Below the pieces are notes generated by a model, which saw nothing but the letters and a program-made list of their open reading frames with translations, was not told the DNA's origin and made no database searches. From Lutibacter sp. (GTDB taxonomy: Bacteria > Bacteroidota > Bacteroidia > Flavobacteriales > Flavobacteriaceae), in assembly GCA_021647265.1 (NCBI GenBank), contig JAKIVA010000008.1, positions 1 through 64,000 on the forward strand: a stretch of 64,000 nt of DNA, written 5' to 3'. Shown piece by piece: positions 1 through 9,576 of this stretch. Position 1 is the stretch's first letter. Each line of letters starts with the position of its first letter. A program made the position numbers and the translations under genes.

Positions 1-120
1 TATTTTAAAGGCTTTTATGACTCTTTTTTAAAAGCTAACAAAAAAAAAGATGGAATGAAAGAATACAATAAAATGGTCTCTCTTTTAATAAGTTACTACA
101 AAGCTAACAAAAATATTTAA
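1..120 (+). CDS. C-terminal end of an unidentified protein (cut by window start)
   Basis: The first frame is open from base 1 to a TAA at 118-120 and gives 39 residues rich in Lys, Asn and Tyr, ending in KANKNI. The gene begins upstream of the window, so its family cannot be judged. It lies on the same strand as the amidohydrolase gene that starts about 110 bp later. I do not recognise it. The short length means the reading frame itself is only moderately supported. Confidence 0.5.
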   Translation, partial: YFKGFYDSFLKANKKKDGMKEYNKMVSLLISYYKANKNI

Positions 121-228
121 GAGCCAATCTCAACTTATGGAGTTCTTAATTTTTTGTTAAAAAAATATAAAAGTTCAAATACTTTAAACAAAAAATTATA
201 TTTACCATTATAAACCAAACCAATTATA

Positions 229-3201
229 ATGAAAAAATCAATTATTTTAATGATTTTCCTGTTTTCTATTATTCTCAATTCACAGGAATACTTCCCCATT
301 AATACCGGTGTTAAAACCAAACCAAATACAACTGTTGCCTTTACCAACGCTACAATTTATGTTACTCCAACACAAATTATAAACAAAGGAACATTACTAA
401 TAAAAGACGGTAAAGTTCTCAATGTAGGTAAAGCTATTACTATACCTAAAGGAACTGAAATTATAAATTTAGAGGGTAAGTATGTTTATCCTTCATTTAT
501 TGATATTTATGCTAGTTTTGGAATTTCAAAACCCAAAAGGAAGCCTAATTCTCGTAACAGCAAACCTCAGTACGATGCTGAAAGAAAAGGCTATTATTGG
601 AACGACCATATTAGACCCGATACCAATCCTATCAATCTTTTTAAATTTGATAATAAAAAAGCCAAGGAACTGTTAAAAGCTGGTTTTGGAATTGTAAATA
701 CACATTTGCAGGATGGTATTGTTAGAGGAAATGGACTTTTAATTTCTTTAAACTCAAATCCTTCTAGTAGCAACAGAATTTTAGATAATAAGTCTGCTCA
801 ATACTTATCTTTTCAAAAAAGCAATCAATCAAAACAGGCATACCCTAATTCTTTAATGGGTGCTATGGCCTTACTTCGCCAAGTGTATTATGATGCTCAA
901 TGGAATGCTAAAGGGCTTTCAAAAAATAACGACTTAGCATTAGAGGCCTTTAATAAAAATAAAAATTTAGTACAAATTTTTGATGCCGGTGGAAAACAAA
1001 ATGATTTAAGAGCCGATAAGATTGGAGATCAATTTGGCATACAATACACAATAGTTGGAGGCGGTGATGAATATGAGGATATTGATGAAATAAAAGCTAC
1101 CAATGCAACTTATATCATTCCAATCAACTTCCGCAAAGCATACGATGTTAGCAATCCGTTTTTTGCAAGTAAAATAGATGTAAGTGATATGCGTAAATGG
1201 AATCAGGAACCTTCAAATTTAAGTGTATTACAAAAAAATGGTATTCGTTTTTCAATCACTACTCATAAATTAAAATCAATTGCCGATTTTAATAAAAATA
1301 TTCAAAAAGCCATTAAATTTGGTTTAAACAAAACAGCTGCATTAGAAGCATTAACTACAGTTCCTGCCTCAATTTTAAGAAAATCTAATGAAATAGGAAA
1401 ATTACAAAAAGGGCACTATGCTAATTTTTTAATTACTTCGGGAGAAATATTTGAACCCAAAACTATAACCTATGAAAATTGGGTTCAAGGAAGTAAAAAT
1501 GTGATAAACGAAATGAACATTAAAGATCTCACAGGAAACTACACCTTGTCTTTAAATAATAATAAATACCTTTTATCTATTACCGGTAAAGGTAGAAAAC
1601 TAGCAAGTTCTATTAAAAAGGATAGTCTAAAAATTAACTCTAAGATATCTTATATTAGTAATTGGCTAACTATTACAATGAATGAAACTAAAGATTCTTC
1701 TAAATTTACCAGACTAGTAGCTAGAATTAATGATGTTTCTGATAATTTAAGTGGAGCAAGTGTTGATGCTGATGGTAAGAAATCAACTTGGAGAGCTATA
1801 AAAAACCCTTTAGAAAAAAAGGAAATAAAGAAAAAGAAAAAAGAAGCTACTAAGCTTTCCATAACGCCTGTTACTTTTCCAAATACAGCTTTTGGTTTTT
1901 CAAAAAGAGCAAAACAAGAAACTATATTAATTAAGAATGCAACCGTTTGGACAAGTGAAAAGGAAGGTATATTACAAAATACAGATGTATTACTAAAAGA
2001 TGGTAAAATTTCTAAAATAGGAAAAAATTTACGAACAGGAAATGCAAAAGTTATTGATGGTACAGGAAAATATTTAACTGCTGGAATTATTGATGAACAT
2101 ACTCATATTGCAGCTGTTGCTATTAATGAAGCTGGGCATAATTCTTCTGCAGAAGTAACTATTGAAGATGTTATAAACCCCGATGATATTAAAATTTATA
2201 GGAATTTGGCAGGAGGTGTAACTACTGTTCAAATATTACATGGCTCAGCAAACCCTATTGGTGGGCGTTCTGCCATTATTAAATTAAAATGGGGTGAAAC
2301 GGCTAACAATATGCTTTATAAAAAAAGTCCGAAATTTATCAAATTTGCATTGGGTGAAAATGTTAAACAATCTAATTGGGGAAGTAACAATACCGTTAGG
2401 TTTCCTCAAACCAGAATGGGTGTTGAACAAGTTTATATGGATTATTTCCAAAGAGCCAAAGAATACAACGATTTTAAAAAGACTGGCAAACCTTATCGAA
2501 AAGATATAGAATTAGAAACATTAGCGGAAATTTTAAATAAAGAACGCTTCATTAGTTGTCATTCTTATGTGCAAAGTGAAATTAATATGCTAATGAAAGT
2601 TGCTGAAAAATTTAATTTCAAAATAAATACATTCACCCACATTTTGGAAGGTTATAAAGTAGCTGACAAAATGAAACAACACGGAGTTGGCGCTTCAACA
2701 TTCTCAGATTGGTGGGCCTATAAATATGAAGTTAATGATGCTATACCATACAATGCTACCATACTGCACAACATGGGAATTACTGTAGCTATTAATTCTG
2801 ATGATGCTGAAATGTCTAGGAGATTAAATCAAGAAGCTGCTAAGTCTATTAAATACGGAGGAATAAGCGAAGAAGAGGCATGGGAATTTGTAACTATTAA
2901 TCCTGCTAAACTTTTACATATTGATGATAAAGTTGGAAGTATAAGAGTTGGTAAAGACGCTGATTTGGTTTTATGGAATAAAAATCCATTATCTATTTAT
3001 GCCAAAGCAGAAAAAACAATTATTGATGGTATAATCTATTTTGATATTCAAAAAGATTTAGAATTGAGAAAATCTGTCCAAAAAGAACGCAATACATTAA
3101 TTAATATGATGCTTAATGAAAAGATTAAAGGAAAGGCTGTTCAAACACCTAAAAAGAAAGCATCCATTAATTTTCACTGTGACACAGTATTAGAATACTA
3201 A
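229..3201 (+). CDS. Exported two-module amidohydrolase family protein
   Basis: A 990-residue protein with an N-terminal signal peptide (hydrophobic stretch within residues 4-18, ending near NSQ), so it is probably periplasmic or surface-attached. It holds two consecutive imidazolonepropionase-like amidohydrolase modules. The second (about residues 560-960) has the metal-site pattern: HTH at 624-626, His 778, His 804 and Asp 858 or 859. The first module (about residues 30-440) has the beta-sandwich part and the 'G-Y-A-N-F-L-I' tail typical of the family, but reads DIYASFG where HxH is expected, so it is probably not catalytic. A Lys/Glu-rich linker (KKEIKKKKKEATK) joins them. It is followed after 11 bp by another amidohydrolase-fold gene, probably in one operon. 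The substrate is unknown; family members act on cyclic amides, and related exported proteins are often annotated as prolidase-like or imidazolonepropionase-like. Confidence 0.85.
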   Translation: MKKSIILMIFLFSIILNSQEYFPINTGVKTKPNTTVAFTNATIYVTPTQIINKGTLLIKDGKVLNVGKAITIPKGTEIINLEGKYVYPSFIDIYASFGISKPKRKPNSRNSKPQYDAERKGYYWNDHIRPDTNPINLFKFDNKKAKELLKAGFGIVNTHLQDGIVRGNGLLISLNSNPSSSNRILDNKSAQYLSFQKSNQSKQAYPNSLMGAMALLRQVYYDAQWNAKGLSKNNDLALEAFNKNKNLVQIFDAGGKQNDLRADKIGDQFGIQYTIVGGGDEYEDIDEIKATNATYIIPINFRKAYDVSNPFFASKIDVSDMRKWNQEPSNLSVLQKNGIRFSITTHKLKSIADFNKNIQKAIKFGLNKTAALEALTTVPASILRKSNEIGKLQKGHYANFLITSGEIFEPKTITYENWVQGSKNVINEMNIKDLTGNYTLSLNNNKYLLSITGKGRKLASSIKKDSLKINSKISYISNWLTITMNETKDSSKFTRLVARINDVSDNLSGASVDADGKKSTWRAIKNPLEKKEIKKKKKEATKLSITPVTFPNTAFGFSKRAKQETILIKNATVWTSEKEGILQNTDVLLKDGKISKIGKNLRTGNAKVIDGTGKYLTAGIIDEHTHIAAVAINEAGHNSSAEVTIEDVINPDDIKIYRNLAGGVTTVQILHGSANPIGGRSAIIKLKWGETANNMLYKKSPKFIKFALGENVKQSNWGSNNTVRFPQTRMGVEQVYMDYFQRAKEYNDFKKTGKPYRKDIELETLAEILNKERFISCHSYVQSEINMLMKVAEKFNFKINTFTHILEGYKVADKMKQHGVGASTFSDWWAYKYEVNDAIPYNATILHNMGITVAINSDDAEMSRRLNQEAAKSIKYGGISEEEAWEFVTINPAKLLHIDDKVGSIRVGKDADLVLWNKNPLSIYAKAEKTIIDGIIYFDIQKDLELRKSVQKERNTLINMMLNEKIKGKAVQTPKKKASINFHCDTVLEY

Positions 3202-3212
3202 AAACTAAAATC

Positions 3213-4511
3213 ATGAAAAAACAATATATATATAGTTTGATTTTCTTATTCATAATGGGAGAAATCATAGCACAACAAACACCAGCCCCGAAACAAACTA
3301 AAGATTATAGTATAGAAGGAGCCACAGCACATATAGGAAATGGAGAAGTAATTGAAAATTCACTTATCATGTTTTCAAATGGAAAACTAAAATTTGTAGG
3401 AAGTGCTAACACAAAAATTGCACGTTTAGGAAACGTTATTAATGCCAAGGGTAAACATGTTTATCCTGGTTTTATTGTTGCAAATACATCATTAGGTTTA
3501 GGCGAAATTGATGCTGTTAGAGCTACCTTAGATTATGACGAGGTTGGAGCTATGAATCCACACATAAGAAGTTTAATAGCGTATAACAGCGAATCTAAAA
3601 TTGTTGAAAGTATGCGACCAAACGGTGTGTTAATGGGACAAATAACTCCTAGAGGCGGCACAATTTCTGGAACATCCTCTGTGGTTCAATTTGATGCTTG
3701 GAACTGGGAAGATGCTGCCATAAAAGTTAATGATGGAATTCATCTCAACTGGCCACAAAGTTTCACCTATGGCAAATGGTGGCTTGGTGAAGATGTAGGA
3801 GCCAAACCCGATAAAAAATATACAACCAATGTAGAAAAAATTACGACATTCATTTCAAATTCAAAAAGATATCTAAAATCTGATAAAAACCCTAAAAACC
3901 TACCTTTTGAAGCAATGGAAGGCTTATTTAACGGAGAAAAAAAACTATATGTACATGCCAGTGGCGTTCAAGAAATAACAGATGCCATCAACTATATTAA
4001 AAAAGCAGGAATCAATAATATTGTGATAGTTCATGGTAATGACGCCTACAAAATTGCTGATTTACTAGTTAAGAATAATATCCCTGTTATTTTAGAAAGA
4101 GCTCATAGAGTACCAAGTAGTAGTGATACAGATTACGACTTACCTTATAGATCAGCAAAGCTTTTAGTTGAAAAAGGAGTAACTGTTGCTATTGGTATGG
4201 AAGGAAGTATGGAACGAATGAGTGCTAGAAATTTACCATTTTATGCAGGAACCTATGCAGCCTACGGATTAAATAAAGAGGACGCTTTAAAGCTAATCAC
4301 TTCAAATGCGGCTAAAATTTTAGGAATTGATGATATTGTAGGAACATTAGAAGTTGGCAAAGATGCTACTTTATTTATTTCTGAAGGTGATGCCTTAGAT
4401 ATGAGAACTAATATTTTAACGCATGCTTTTATTCAAGGTAGAAAAATAAGCTTAGAAACACATCAAACCAAACTATGGAAAAAATATTCTAAAAAATATG
4501 GTTTGCAATAA
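3213..4511 (+). CDS. Exported amidohydrolase-fold protein lacking the HxH motif
   Basis: A 432-residue protein with a signal peptide (KQYIYSLIFLFIMGEIIAQQ). The fold is recognisable from the N-terminal sandwich strands ('G-K-H-V-Y-P-G-F-I') and the C-terminal 'T-S-N-A-A-K-I-L-G-I-D-D' and 'G-T-L-E-V-G-K-D-A-T-L-F-I' segments, typical of amidohydrolases such as imidazolonepropionase. Where the metal-binding HxH should follow the first strand it reads VANTSLG, so metal binding at that site is unlikely. It sits 11 bp after the two-module amidohydrolase and probably forms a pair or complex with it; that is inference. No terminator is seen between the two. A MITE-like repeat begins 8 bp after its stop codon. 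Confidence 0.82.
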   Translation: MKKQYIYSLIFLFIMGEIIAQQTPAPKQTKDYSIEGATAHIGNGEVIENSLIMFSNGKLKFVGSANTKIARLGNVINAKGKHVYPGFIVANTSLGLGEIDAVRATLDYDEVGAMNPHIRSLIAYNSESKIVESMRPNGVLMGQITPRGGTISGTSSVVQFDAWNWEDAAIKVNDGIHLNWPQSFTYGKWWLGEDVGAKPDKKYTTNVEKITTFISNSKRYLKSDKNPKNLPFEAMEGLFNGEKKLYVHASGVQEITDAINYIKKAGINNIVIVHGNDAYKIADLLVKNNIPVILERAHRVPSSSDTDYDLPYRSAKLLVEKGVTVAIGMEGSMERMSARNLPFYAGTYAAYGLNKEDALKLITSNAAKILGIDDIVGTLEVGKDATLFISEGDALDMRTNILTHAFIQGRKISLETHQTKLWKKYSKKYGLQ

Positions 4512-4519
4512 AAATAAAA

Positions 4520-4650
4520 GAGGCTGTCTGAAAAGTGTCATTCTGAATGTAAATGAAGAATCTTCATAATATTAGACATCTATGTATCAAGATGTTGAGA
4601 TTTTTCACTTTATTCAAAATGACAAGTATATTTACTTTTTAGACAACCTC
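4520..4650. repeat. 131-bp MITE-like element, copy A
   Basis: Its ends are imperfect inverted repeats: it starts GAGGCTGTCTGAAAAGT and ends ACTTTTTAGACAACCTC. It has no coding capacity. A second copy, also exactly 131 bp, lies at 18430-18560 in the opposite orientation, and the first 48 bases of copy A match the reverse complement of the far end of copy B with only a few differences. This is what a non-autonomous transposable element (MITE) looks like. No clear target-site duplication was found by eye. Its stem-forming ends could also terminate transcription after the amidohydrolase genes. Confidence 0.75.
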
Positions 4651-4675
4651 ATTTATTTAAAATTTTAATTATTAG

Positions 4676-4683
4676 TACCTTTG
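4676..4683 (+). promoter_or_regulatory. Predicted -7 box for the rRNA methylase gene
   Basis: TACCTTTG matches the Bacteroidetes sigma -7 consensus TAnnTTTG and lies 18 bp upstream of the ATG at 4702. A good -33 TTG was not found at the usual distance, so the call is moderate. Confidence 0.45.
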
Positions 4684-4701
4684 TCTCTTATTTAATTAGG
4701 T

Positions 4702-5505
4702 ATGCATAAACAAATAACAAGTCTACAAAATACATTCATAAAAGAACTTGTTCAACTAAAAGAAAAATCTCGACTTAGAAAAAAAACAACTACTTTTTTA
4801 ATTGAGGGATTGCGTGAAATTTCCCTAGCTATTCGTGGAAATTATCAAATTAACACAATTTTAATTGCTTCATCAGTTATTAACAATGAAGAAATTGAAA
4901 ACCTATTAAGCAACGTAAATTCAGCTATTGAAATTATTGAAATTTCTAAAGAAATATATAAAAAATTAGCCATAAGAGATTCTACTGAAGGTGTTTTAGC
5001 TATTGCAAAAAGTAAAAATTTATCTTTAAGTACCATTCAATTAAAGAGTAAGAATCCTCTAATTTTAATTGCAGAAGCTCCAGAAAAGCCAGGGAATATT
5101 GGCGCTCTTTTGCGTACCGCAGATGCCGCTGGAGTTGATGCTGTTTTTATTGCAAATCCTAGAACCGATATATACAATCCAAACATCATTCGTTCAAGTG
5201 TTGGTTGCGTATTTACCACAACCATTGCTACAGGAACAACTTCAGAGATTATTTCATTTTTAAAAGAAAACAACATACACATATACGCCGCTGCTTTAAC
5301 AGCATCTGTAGCATATCAAACTATAAATTACACAAAAGCTTCAGCAATAGTTGTTGGTACTGAAGCAACTGGTCTCTCTAATGAATGGCTTCAAAATAGT
5401 ACACAAAATATTCTAATTCCAATGCGTGGAGCTATTGATTCAATGAATGTATCTGTTAGTGCAGCAATTATTATCTTTGAAGCCGTAAGACAACGAAATT
5501 TATAA
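4702..5505 (+). CDS. TrmH/SpoU family RNA 2'-O-methyltransferase
   Basis: A 267-residue cytoplasmic enzyme of the SPOUT superfamily that transfers a methyl group from S-adenosylmethionine to a ribose 2'-OH in tRNA or rRNA. The N-terminal part (residues 1-100) looks like the substrate-binding domain of these enzymes. The C-terminal part has the three SpoU motifs: 'E-x-P-x-N-I-G-A-L-L-R-T-A' (motif 1), 'VVGTEATGLS' (motif 2) and 'IPMRGAIDSMNVSVSAA' (motif 3), which form the knotted SAM site. The target nucleotide cannot be read from sequence; RlmB-like 23S methylation and tRNA methylation are both possible. It is followed 10 bp later by the M48 protease gene on the same strand, which suggests co-transcription. 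Confidence 0.9.
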   Translation: MHKQITSLQNTFIKELVQLKEKSRLRKKTTTFLIEGLREISLAIRGNYQINTILIASSVINNEEIENLLSNVNSAIEIIEISKEIYKKLAIRDSTEGVLAIAKSKNLSLSTIQLKSKNPLILIAEAPEKPGNIGALLRTADAAGVDAVFIANPRTDIYNPNIIRSSVGCVFTTTIATGTTSEIISFLKENNIHIYAAALTASVAYQTINYTKASAIVVGTEATGLSNEWLQNSTQNILIPMRGAIDSMNVSVSAAIIIFEAVRQRNL

Positions 5506-5515
5506 TATACAATTC

Positions 5516-6748
5516 ATGAACCCACAAACACTATTTTATATTTTAATAGGCATTATTATAATTAAATTTCTATTTGACACCTATATCAATGCACTAAATT
5601 CAAAACATTTTAAGGATGCTATTCCTGAAGAATTAAAAGGGATTTATAACAATAGTGAATATCTAAAATCCCAAAATTATAAGAAAGAAAATTATAAATT
5701 TTCTTTAATTTCAAGCCTATTCTCAGTTATAACAACCTTATTGTTTTTCTTTCTAGATGGATTTAAATTTGTTGATGAATTAGCAAGAAATATATCAAAT
5801 AATACCATTGTAATTACATTGGTTTTTTTTGGAATTATATTTTTAGCAAGTGACATTTTATCTTTACCTTTTTCATACTACAAAACATTCGTAATTGAAG
5901 AAAAATTTGGATTTAACAAAACATCCGTTAAAACATTTATATTAGATAAGCTTAAGGGATGGCTAATGCTATTAATTATTGGAGGTGGTTTAATGGCAAT
6001 AATTACTTGGTTTTATGAACTAACAACCACCAATTTCTGGCTCTATACTTGGGCTGTAATTACAGTTTTCACTCTTTTTTTAAATTTATTTTATTCAAAA
6101 TTAATTGTTCCTATTTTTAATAAACAAAAACCACTAGAAGAAGGAGAATTAAGAAATGAGATTGAAAATTTTGCTAGAAAAATAGGATTTAAATTAGATG
6201 CTATTTTTGTAATTGATGGATCAAAACGCTCTACGAAGGCTAATGCCTATTTTTCAGGATTTGGTTCACAAAAAAGAATTACATTATTTGATACCCTTAT
6301 AAATGATTTAGATACAAATGAGATAGTTGCTGTTCTAGCACACGAAGTTGGACATTACAAGAGAAAACATATCATTTACAATCTAATTTTATCAGTTGGC
6401 ATAACGGGCTTAACACTTTATATTTTATCGTTATTGGTTGGCAATTTAACTTTATCTCAGGCATTAGGTGTTCAAAATCCAAGTTTTCACATTGGATTAA
6501 TAGCTTTTGTAATTTTGTATAGCCCTATCTCTGAAATAACAAACTTGTTTATGAATGCTCTTTCTAGAAAGTTTGAATTCCAAGCAGATAATTATGCCAA
6601 AGAAAACTTTAATCCAGAGGATTTAATTTCAGCATTAAAAAAATTATCTAAAAATAGTCTAAGTAATTTAACTCCTAGTAATTTGTATGTTAAAATTCAT
6701 TATTCACACCCAACGCTACTTCAACGAATTTTAAACTTAAAAAAATAA
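5516..6748 (+). CDS. Ste24-type M48 zinc metalloprotease (CAAX prenyl protease 1 family)
   Basis: A 410-residue membrane protease. The zinc motif HEVGH is at residues 276-280 (His 276, Glu 277, His 280), and the third ligand is probably Glu 354 in the stretch RKFEFQAD. Hydrophobic segments at about 4-22, 65-82, 100-125, 150-170, 180-200, 295-315 and 325-345 fit the multi-pass Ste24 fold. In eukaryotes this family trims prenylated proteins. Bacteria lack that pathway, so the relatives probably act in membrane protein quality control; that is inference. It lies 10 bp after the rRNA methylase gene and 45 bp before the RelA/SpoT gene. Confidence 0.9.
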   Translation: MNPQTLFYILIGIIIIKFLFDTYINALNSKHFKDAIPEELKGIYNNSEYLKSQNYKKENYKFSLISSLFSVITTLLFFFLDGFKFVDELARNISNNTIVITLVFFGIIFLASDILSLPFSYYKTFVIEEKFGFNKTSVKTFILDKLKGWLMLLIIGGGLMAIITWFYELTTTNFWLYTWAVITVFTLFLNLFYSKLIVPIFNKQKPLEEGELRNEIENFARKIGFKLDAIFVIDGSKRSTKANAYFSGFGSQKRITLFDTLINDLDTNEIVAVLAHEVGHYKRKHIIYNLILSVGITGLTLYILSLLVGNLTLSQALGVQNPSFHIGLIAFVILYSPISEITNLFMNALSRKFEFQADNYAKENFNPEDLISALKKLSKNSLSNLTPSNLYVKIHYSHPTLLQRILNLKK

Positions 6749-6793
6749 ACTTTTTCTATTTGATAGTCTATTTTAAAATACTATTTTTAAACT

Positions 6794-9013
6794 ATGGCAT
6801 ACAACTTAAGTTCAGAAGAAGAAAATAAGGAAATAGCGAGGAGATATAAGGATTTGCTTAAGGGAGCTTATCAAACTTTTACCAGTACTGATAAAAAAGA
6901 AATCCGCAAAGCATTTGATATTTCTCTTGAAGCCCATAGTGACCAGCGCAGAAAAACTGGGGAGCCTTATATATTTCATCCTATAGCTGTTGCCAAAATT
7001 GTTGCATATGAAATTGGTTTGGATACAACTTCAATTATTGCCGCATTATTGCATGATGTTGTTGAAGATACCGAGTATACCATTGAAGACATTGAGCGCT
7101 TGTTTGGTGAAAATGTAGCAAGAATTGTGAATGGATTAACTAAAATATCTCACTTAAAGAAAGATAAAAATTCATCTATACAAGCTGAGAACTTTAGAAA
7201 AATGCTATTAACGTTAAATGATGACGTACGCGTTATTTTGATAAAGATTGCAGACAGGCTACACAACATGCAAACAATGGATGCAATGCCTGCTGATAAA
7301 CAAATAAAAATTGCTTCGGAAACTTTGTATATCTATGCCCCTCTTGCACATAGACTTGGGCTTTACAATATAAAATCTGAACTTGAAAATCTTGGGCTTA
7401 AATATACCGAACCCGAAGTGTATAATGATATTGCTGAAAAAATTACACAAAGTACCGAAGAACAGAACAAGTATATAGAATCTTTTTCAAATATTATTAA
7501 AGAATCACTAGATAAAGAAGGCTTTAAATATTATATAAAAGGTAGGAGAAAATCTATTTATTCTATTCGAAAAAAAATGCTTACACAAGGGGTAACTTAT
7601 GATGAAATTTACGACAAATTTGCAATTAGAATAATTTATGAATCAACACTAAAAAATGAAAAATTTGACGCTTGGAAAATTTATTCAATTGTAACTGACA
7701 ATTTTATTCCCAATCCAAGCAGATTAAGAGATTGGATTAGTCAACCCAAATCTACTGGTTATGAATCGCTTCATATTACCGTTATGGGGCCTAAAGGAAA
7801 ATGGGTTGAGGTACAGATAAGATCGGAAAGAATGAATGAAATTGCAGAAAAAGGATATGCAGCTCATTACAAATATAAAAATCAAAATGAACGGGAAAGT
7901 GGCTTGGATGATTGGCTAAATAAAATTAAAGAAACTCTTGAAAATCCAGATGCTAATGCCATAGATTTTGTGGAGGATTTTAAATTAAACTTATATGCAA
8001 AGGAAATTTTTGTTTTCACACCTGATGGTGACTTAAAAGCATTACCTAAAAATGCAACTGCGTTAGATTTTGCTTTTGCAATTCACACACAAGTTGGCAT
8101 GAATTGTAGAGGAGCAAAAATTAATGGTAAATTAAAACCTATTAGTCATCAACTAAAAAGTGGAGATCAAGTTGAAATTATAACCTCAAAAAATCAAAAA
8201 CCAAATATTGGTTGGTTAGATTTTGTTGTAACTGCAAGAGCGAGAACTCGTATAAAAAACTTATTAAAAGAAGATCAGAAAAAAATTGCTGAAGAAGGTA
8301 AAGAAATTTTAACTCGAAAACTTCGTCATTTAAAAATTAAGTTATCAGAAAAAGTTATAAATGAACTGGTGAATTTCTTTAAATTGAAAACAAGTTTAGA
8401 TTTATTTTATAGAATGGGTAATGGATCTATTGACAATAATCAACTCAAAGAGTTTATTTCTAAACGCAACAACGCTTTTGTAAGCTTCTTTAAGAACAGG
8501 ATGAAACGGAATCCAACTAAATCTACAACTATTGATAATGAAGAAATTATTGACAAATATGACTCATTAGTTTTTGGAAAAGAAGAAGAACAGTTAGATT
8601 ATAAAACATCGCCTTGTTGTAGCCCAATTCCAGGCGATAAAGTATTTGGGTTTATTACTATTAATGATGGAATAAAAATACATAAAAAAGATTGTCCGAA
8701 TGCTATAAGCCTACAATCTAATTACGCTTATAGAATAATTAAAGCAAAATGGATTGACTCAACCAAACAAGAATTTAAGGCTATTTTAAAAATTTATGGG
8801 GCTGATCACGTAGGAATGGTAAATGAGATAACTCAAATTATCTCAAAAAATATGAATGTCAACATTCATGGGTTAAATATTTCAGGTCATGATGGTATTT
8901 TTGAAGGTGATATTACAGTAAGCGTTCAAAATCAATCTCAACTTCAAAAATTAAGCGATAGCATAAAAAAAATTGAAGGAATTGACTCTGTTAAAAGAAT
9001 TTATAAACATTAA
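6794..9013 (+). CDS. Bifunctional (p)ppGpp synthetase/hydrolase (RelA/SpoT family)
   Basis: A 739-residue Rel enzyme that makes (p)ppGpp from ATP and GTP or GDP and also hydrolyses it, setting the stringent response. Domains in order: an HD hydrolase domain with HDVVED at residues 87-92 intact; a synthetase domain with 'GRRKSIYSIRKK' and 'STGYESLHITV'; a TGS domain (about residues 390-450, 'F-V-F-T-P-D-G-D'); a helical region; and a C-terminal ACT domain (about 660-739). Both catalytic centres look intact, so bifunctional activity is expected. The length is normal for the family. It stands just upstream of a Fur-family regulator and purA; (p)ppGpp is known to inhibit PurA in other bacteria, which makes the neighbourhood sensible. 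Confidence 0.95.
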   Translation: MAYNLSSEEENKEIARRYKDLLKGAYQTFTSTDKKEIRKAFDISLEAHSDQRRKTGEPYIFHPIAVAKIVAYEIGLDTTSIIAALLHDVVEDTEYTIEDIERLFGENVARIVNGLTKISHLKKDKNSSIQAENFRKMLLTLNDDVRVILIKIADRLHNMQTMDAMPADKQIKIASETLYIYAPLAHRLGLYNIKSELENLGLKYTEPEVYNDIAEKITQSTEEQNKYIESFSNIIKESLDKEGFKYYIKGRRKSIYSIRKKMLTQGVTYDEIYDKFAIRIIYESTLKNEKFDAWKIYSIVTDNFIPNPSRLRDWISQPKSTGYESLHITVMGPKGKWVEVQIRSERMNEIAEKGYAAHYKYKNQNERESGLDDWLNKIKETLENPDANAIDFVEDFKLNLYAKEIFVFTPDGDLKALPKNATALDFAFAIHTQVGMNCRGAKINGKLKPISHQLKSGDQVEIITSKNQKPNIGWLDFVVTARARTRIKNLLKEDQKKIAEEGKEILTRKLRHLKIKLSEKVINELVNFFKLKTSLDLFYRMGNGSIDNNQLKEFISKRNNAFVSFFKNRMKRNPTKSTTIDNEEIIDKYDSLVFGKEEEQLDYKTSPCCSPIPGDKVFGFITINDGIKIHKKDCPNAISLQSNYAYRIIKAKWIDSTKQEFKAILKIYGADHVGMVNEITQIISKNMNVNIHGLNISGHDGIFEGDITVSVQNQSQLQKLSDSIKKIEGIDSVKRIYKH

Positions 9014-9090
9014 TTTTATTCACAATTAAAGTTAATAAATATGCGAATGACTTATACTATATTAAAAAATAAAAATTAACTTTGCTATAA

Positions 9091-9098
9091 TAGCTTTG
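9091..9098 (+). promoter_or_regulatory. Predicted -7 box upstream of the Fur-family gene
   Basis: TAGCTTTG matches TAnnTTTG and ends 20 bp before the ATG at 9118. It would let the regulator and purA be transcribed separately from the Rel gene. The -33 region is poor. Confidence 0.45.
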
Positions 9099-9117
9099 CA
9101 ACTCAAATATTATTTTT

Positions 9118-9561
9118 ATGAGTATTGAAAATCAAAAGATTGTTAAAAACGTTTTTATTAAATTTTTAGAAGAAAACAGTCATAGAAAAACTCCTGAACG
9201 ATTTGCTATTCTACAAGAAATTTATGATTTAGATCACCATTTTGATATAGAGTCTCTTTATATTCAAATGAAAAATAAAAATTACAGAGTTAGCAGAGCA
9301 ACATTATACAATACCATAGAATTACTTCTAGATTCAGGACTGGTTAGAAAACATCAATTTGGGCAAAACCAAGCTCACTATGAAAAATCTTACTTCGATA
9401 AACAGCATGACCATATTATTTTAACAGATACACACGAAGTGCTTGAATTTTGTGACCCTAGAATTCAAATAATTAAAAAGACAATAGAAGAAACTTTTAA
9501 TATTGATATTCACAATCATTCTCTTTATTTCTACGGAACAAAAAAAACTAAAAACAACTAA
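9118..9561 (+). CDS. Fur-family transcriptional regulator without the usual CxxC
   Basis: A 147-residue protein of the ferric-uptake-regulator family. The N-terminal winged helix includes '[12 protein letters not shown]' and the recognition helix '[13 protein letters not shown]'. The dimerisation part has the metal-binding QHDHII (His 97, His 99). In most Fur proteins this is followed by a CxxC structural zinc pair; here the stretch reads [11 protein letters not shown] with no Cys pair, and the only Cys is at 112 (FCDPRI). A regulatory-metal site may remain while the structural zinc is lost. The gene ends 15 bp before purA, so the two probably share a transcript. Whether it senses iron, zinc or peroxide cannot be told. 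Confidence 0.88.
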   Translation: MSIENQKIVKNVFIKFLEENSHRKTPERFAILQEIYDLDHHFDIESLYIQMKNKNYRVSRATLYNTIELLLDSGLVRKHQFGQNQAHYEKSYFDKQHDHIILTDTHEVLEFCDPRIQIIKKTIEETFNIDIHNHSLYFYGTKKTKNN

Positions 9562-9576
9562 CATATATAAAGCAAG

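Noticed and set aside
135..347. A 70-codon open frame on the - strand over the start of the first amidohydrolase gene
   Set aside because: It overlaps a well supported signal peptide and gene start on the other strand, is low in complexity and matches nothing known.
1650..1862. A hydrophobic - strand frame inside the amidohydrolase gene
   Set aside because: It is the complement of the Lys/Glu-rich linker of the real gene, which produces Phe/Leu-rich sequence on the other strand.
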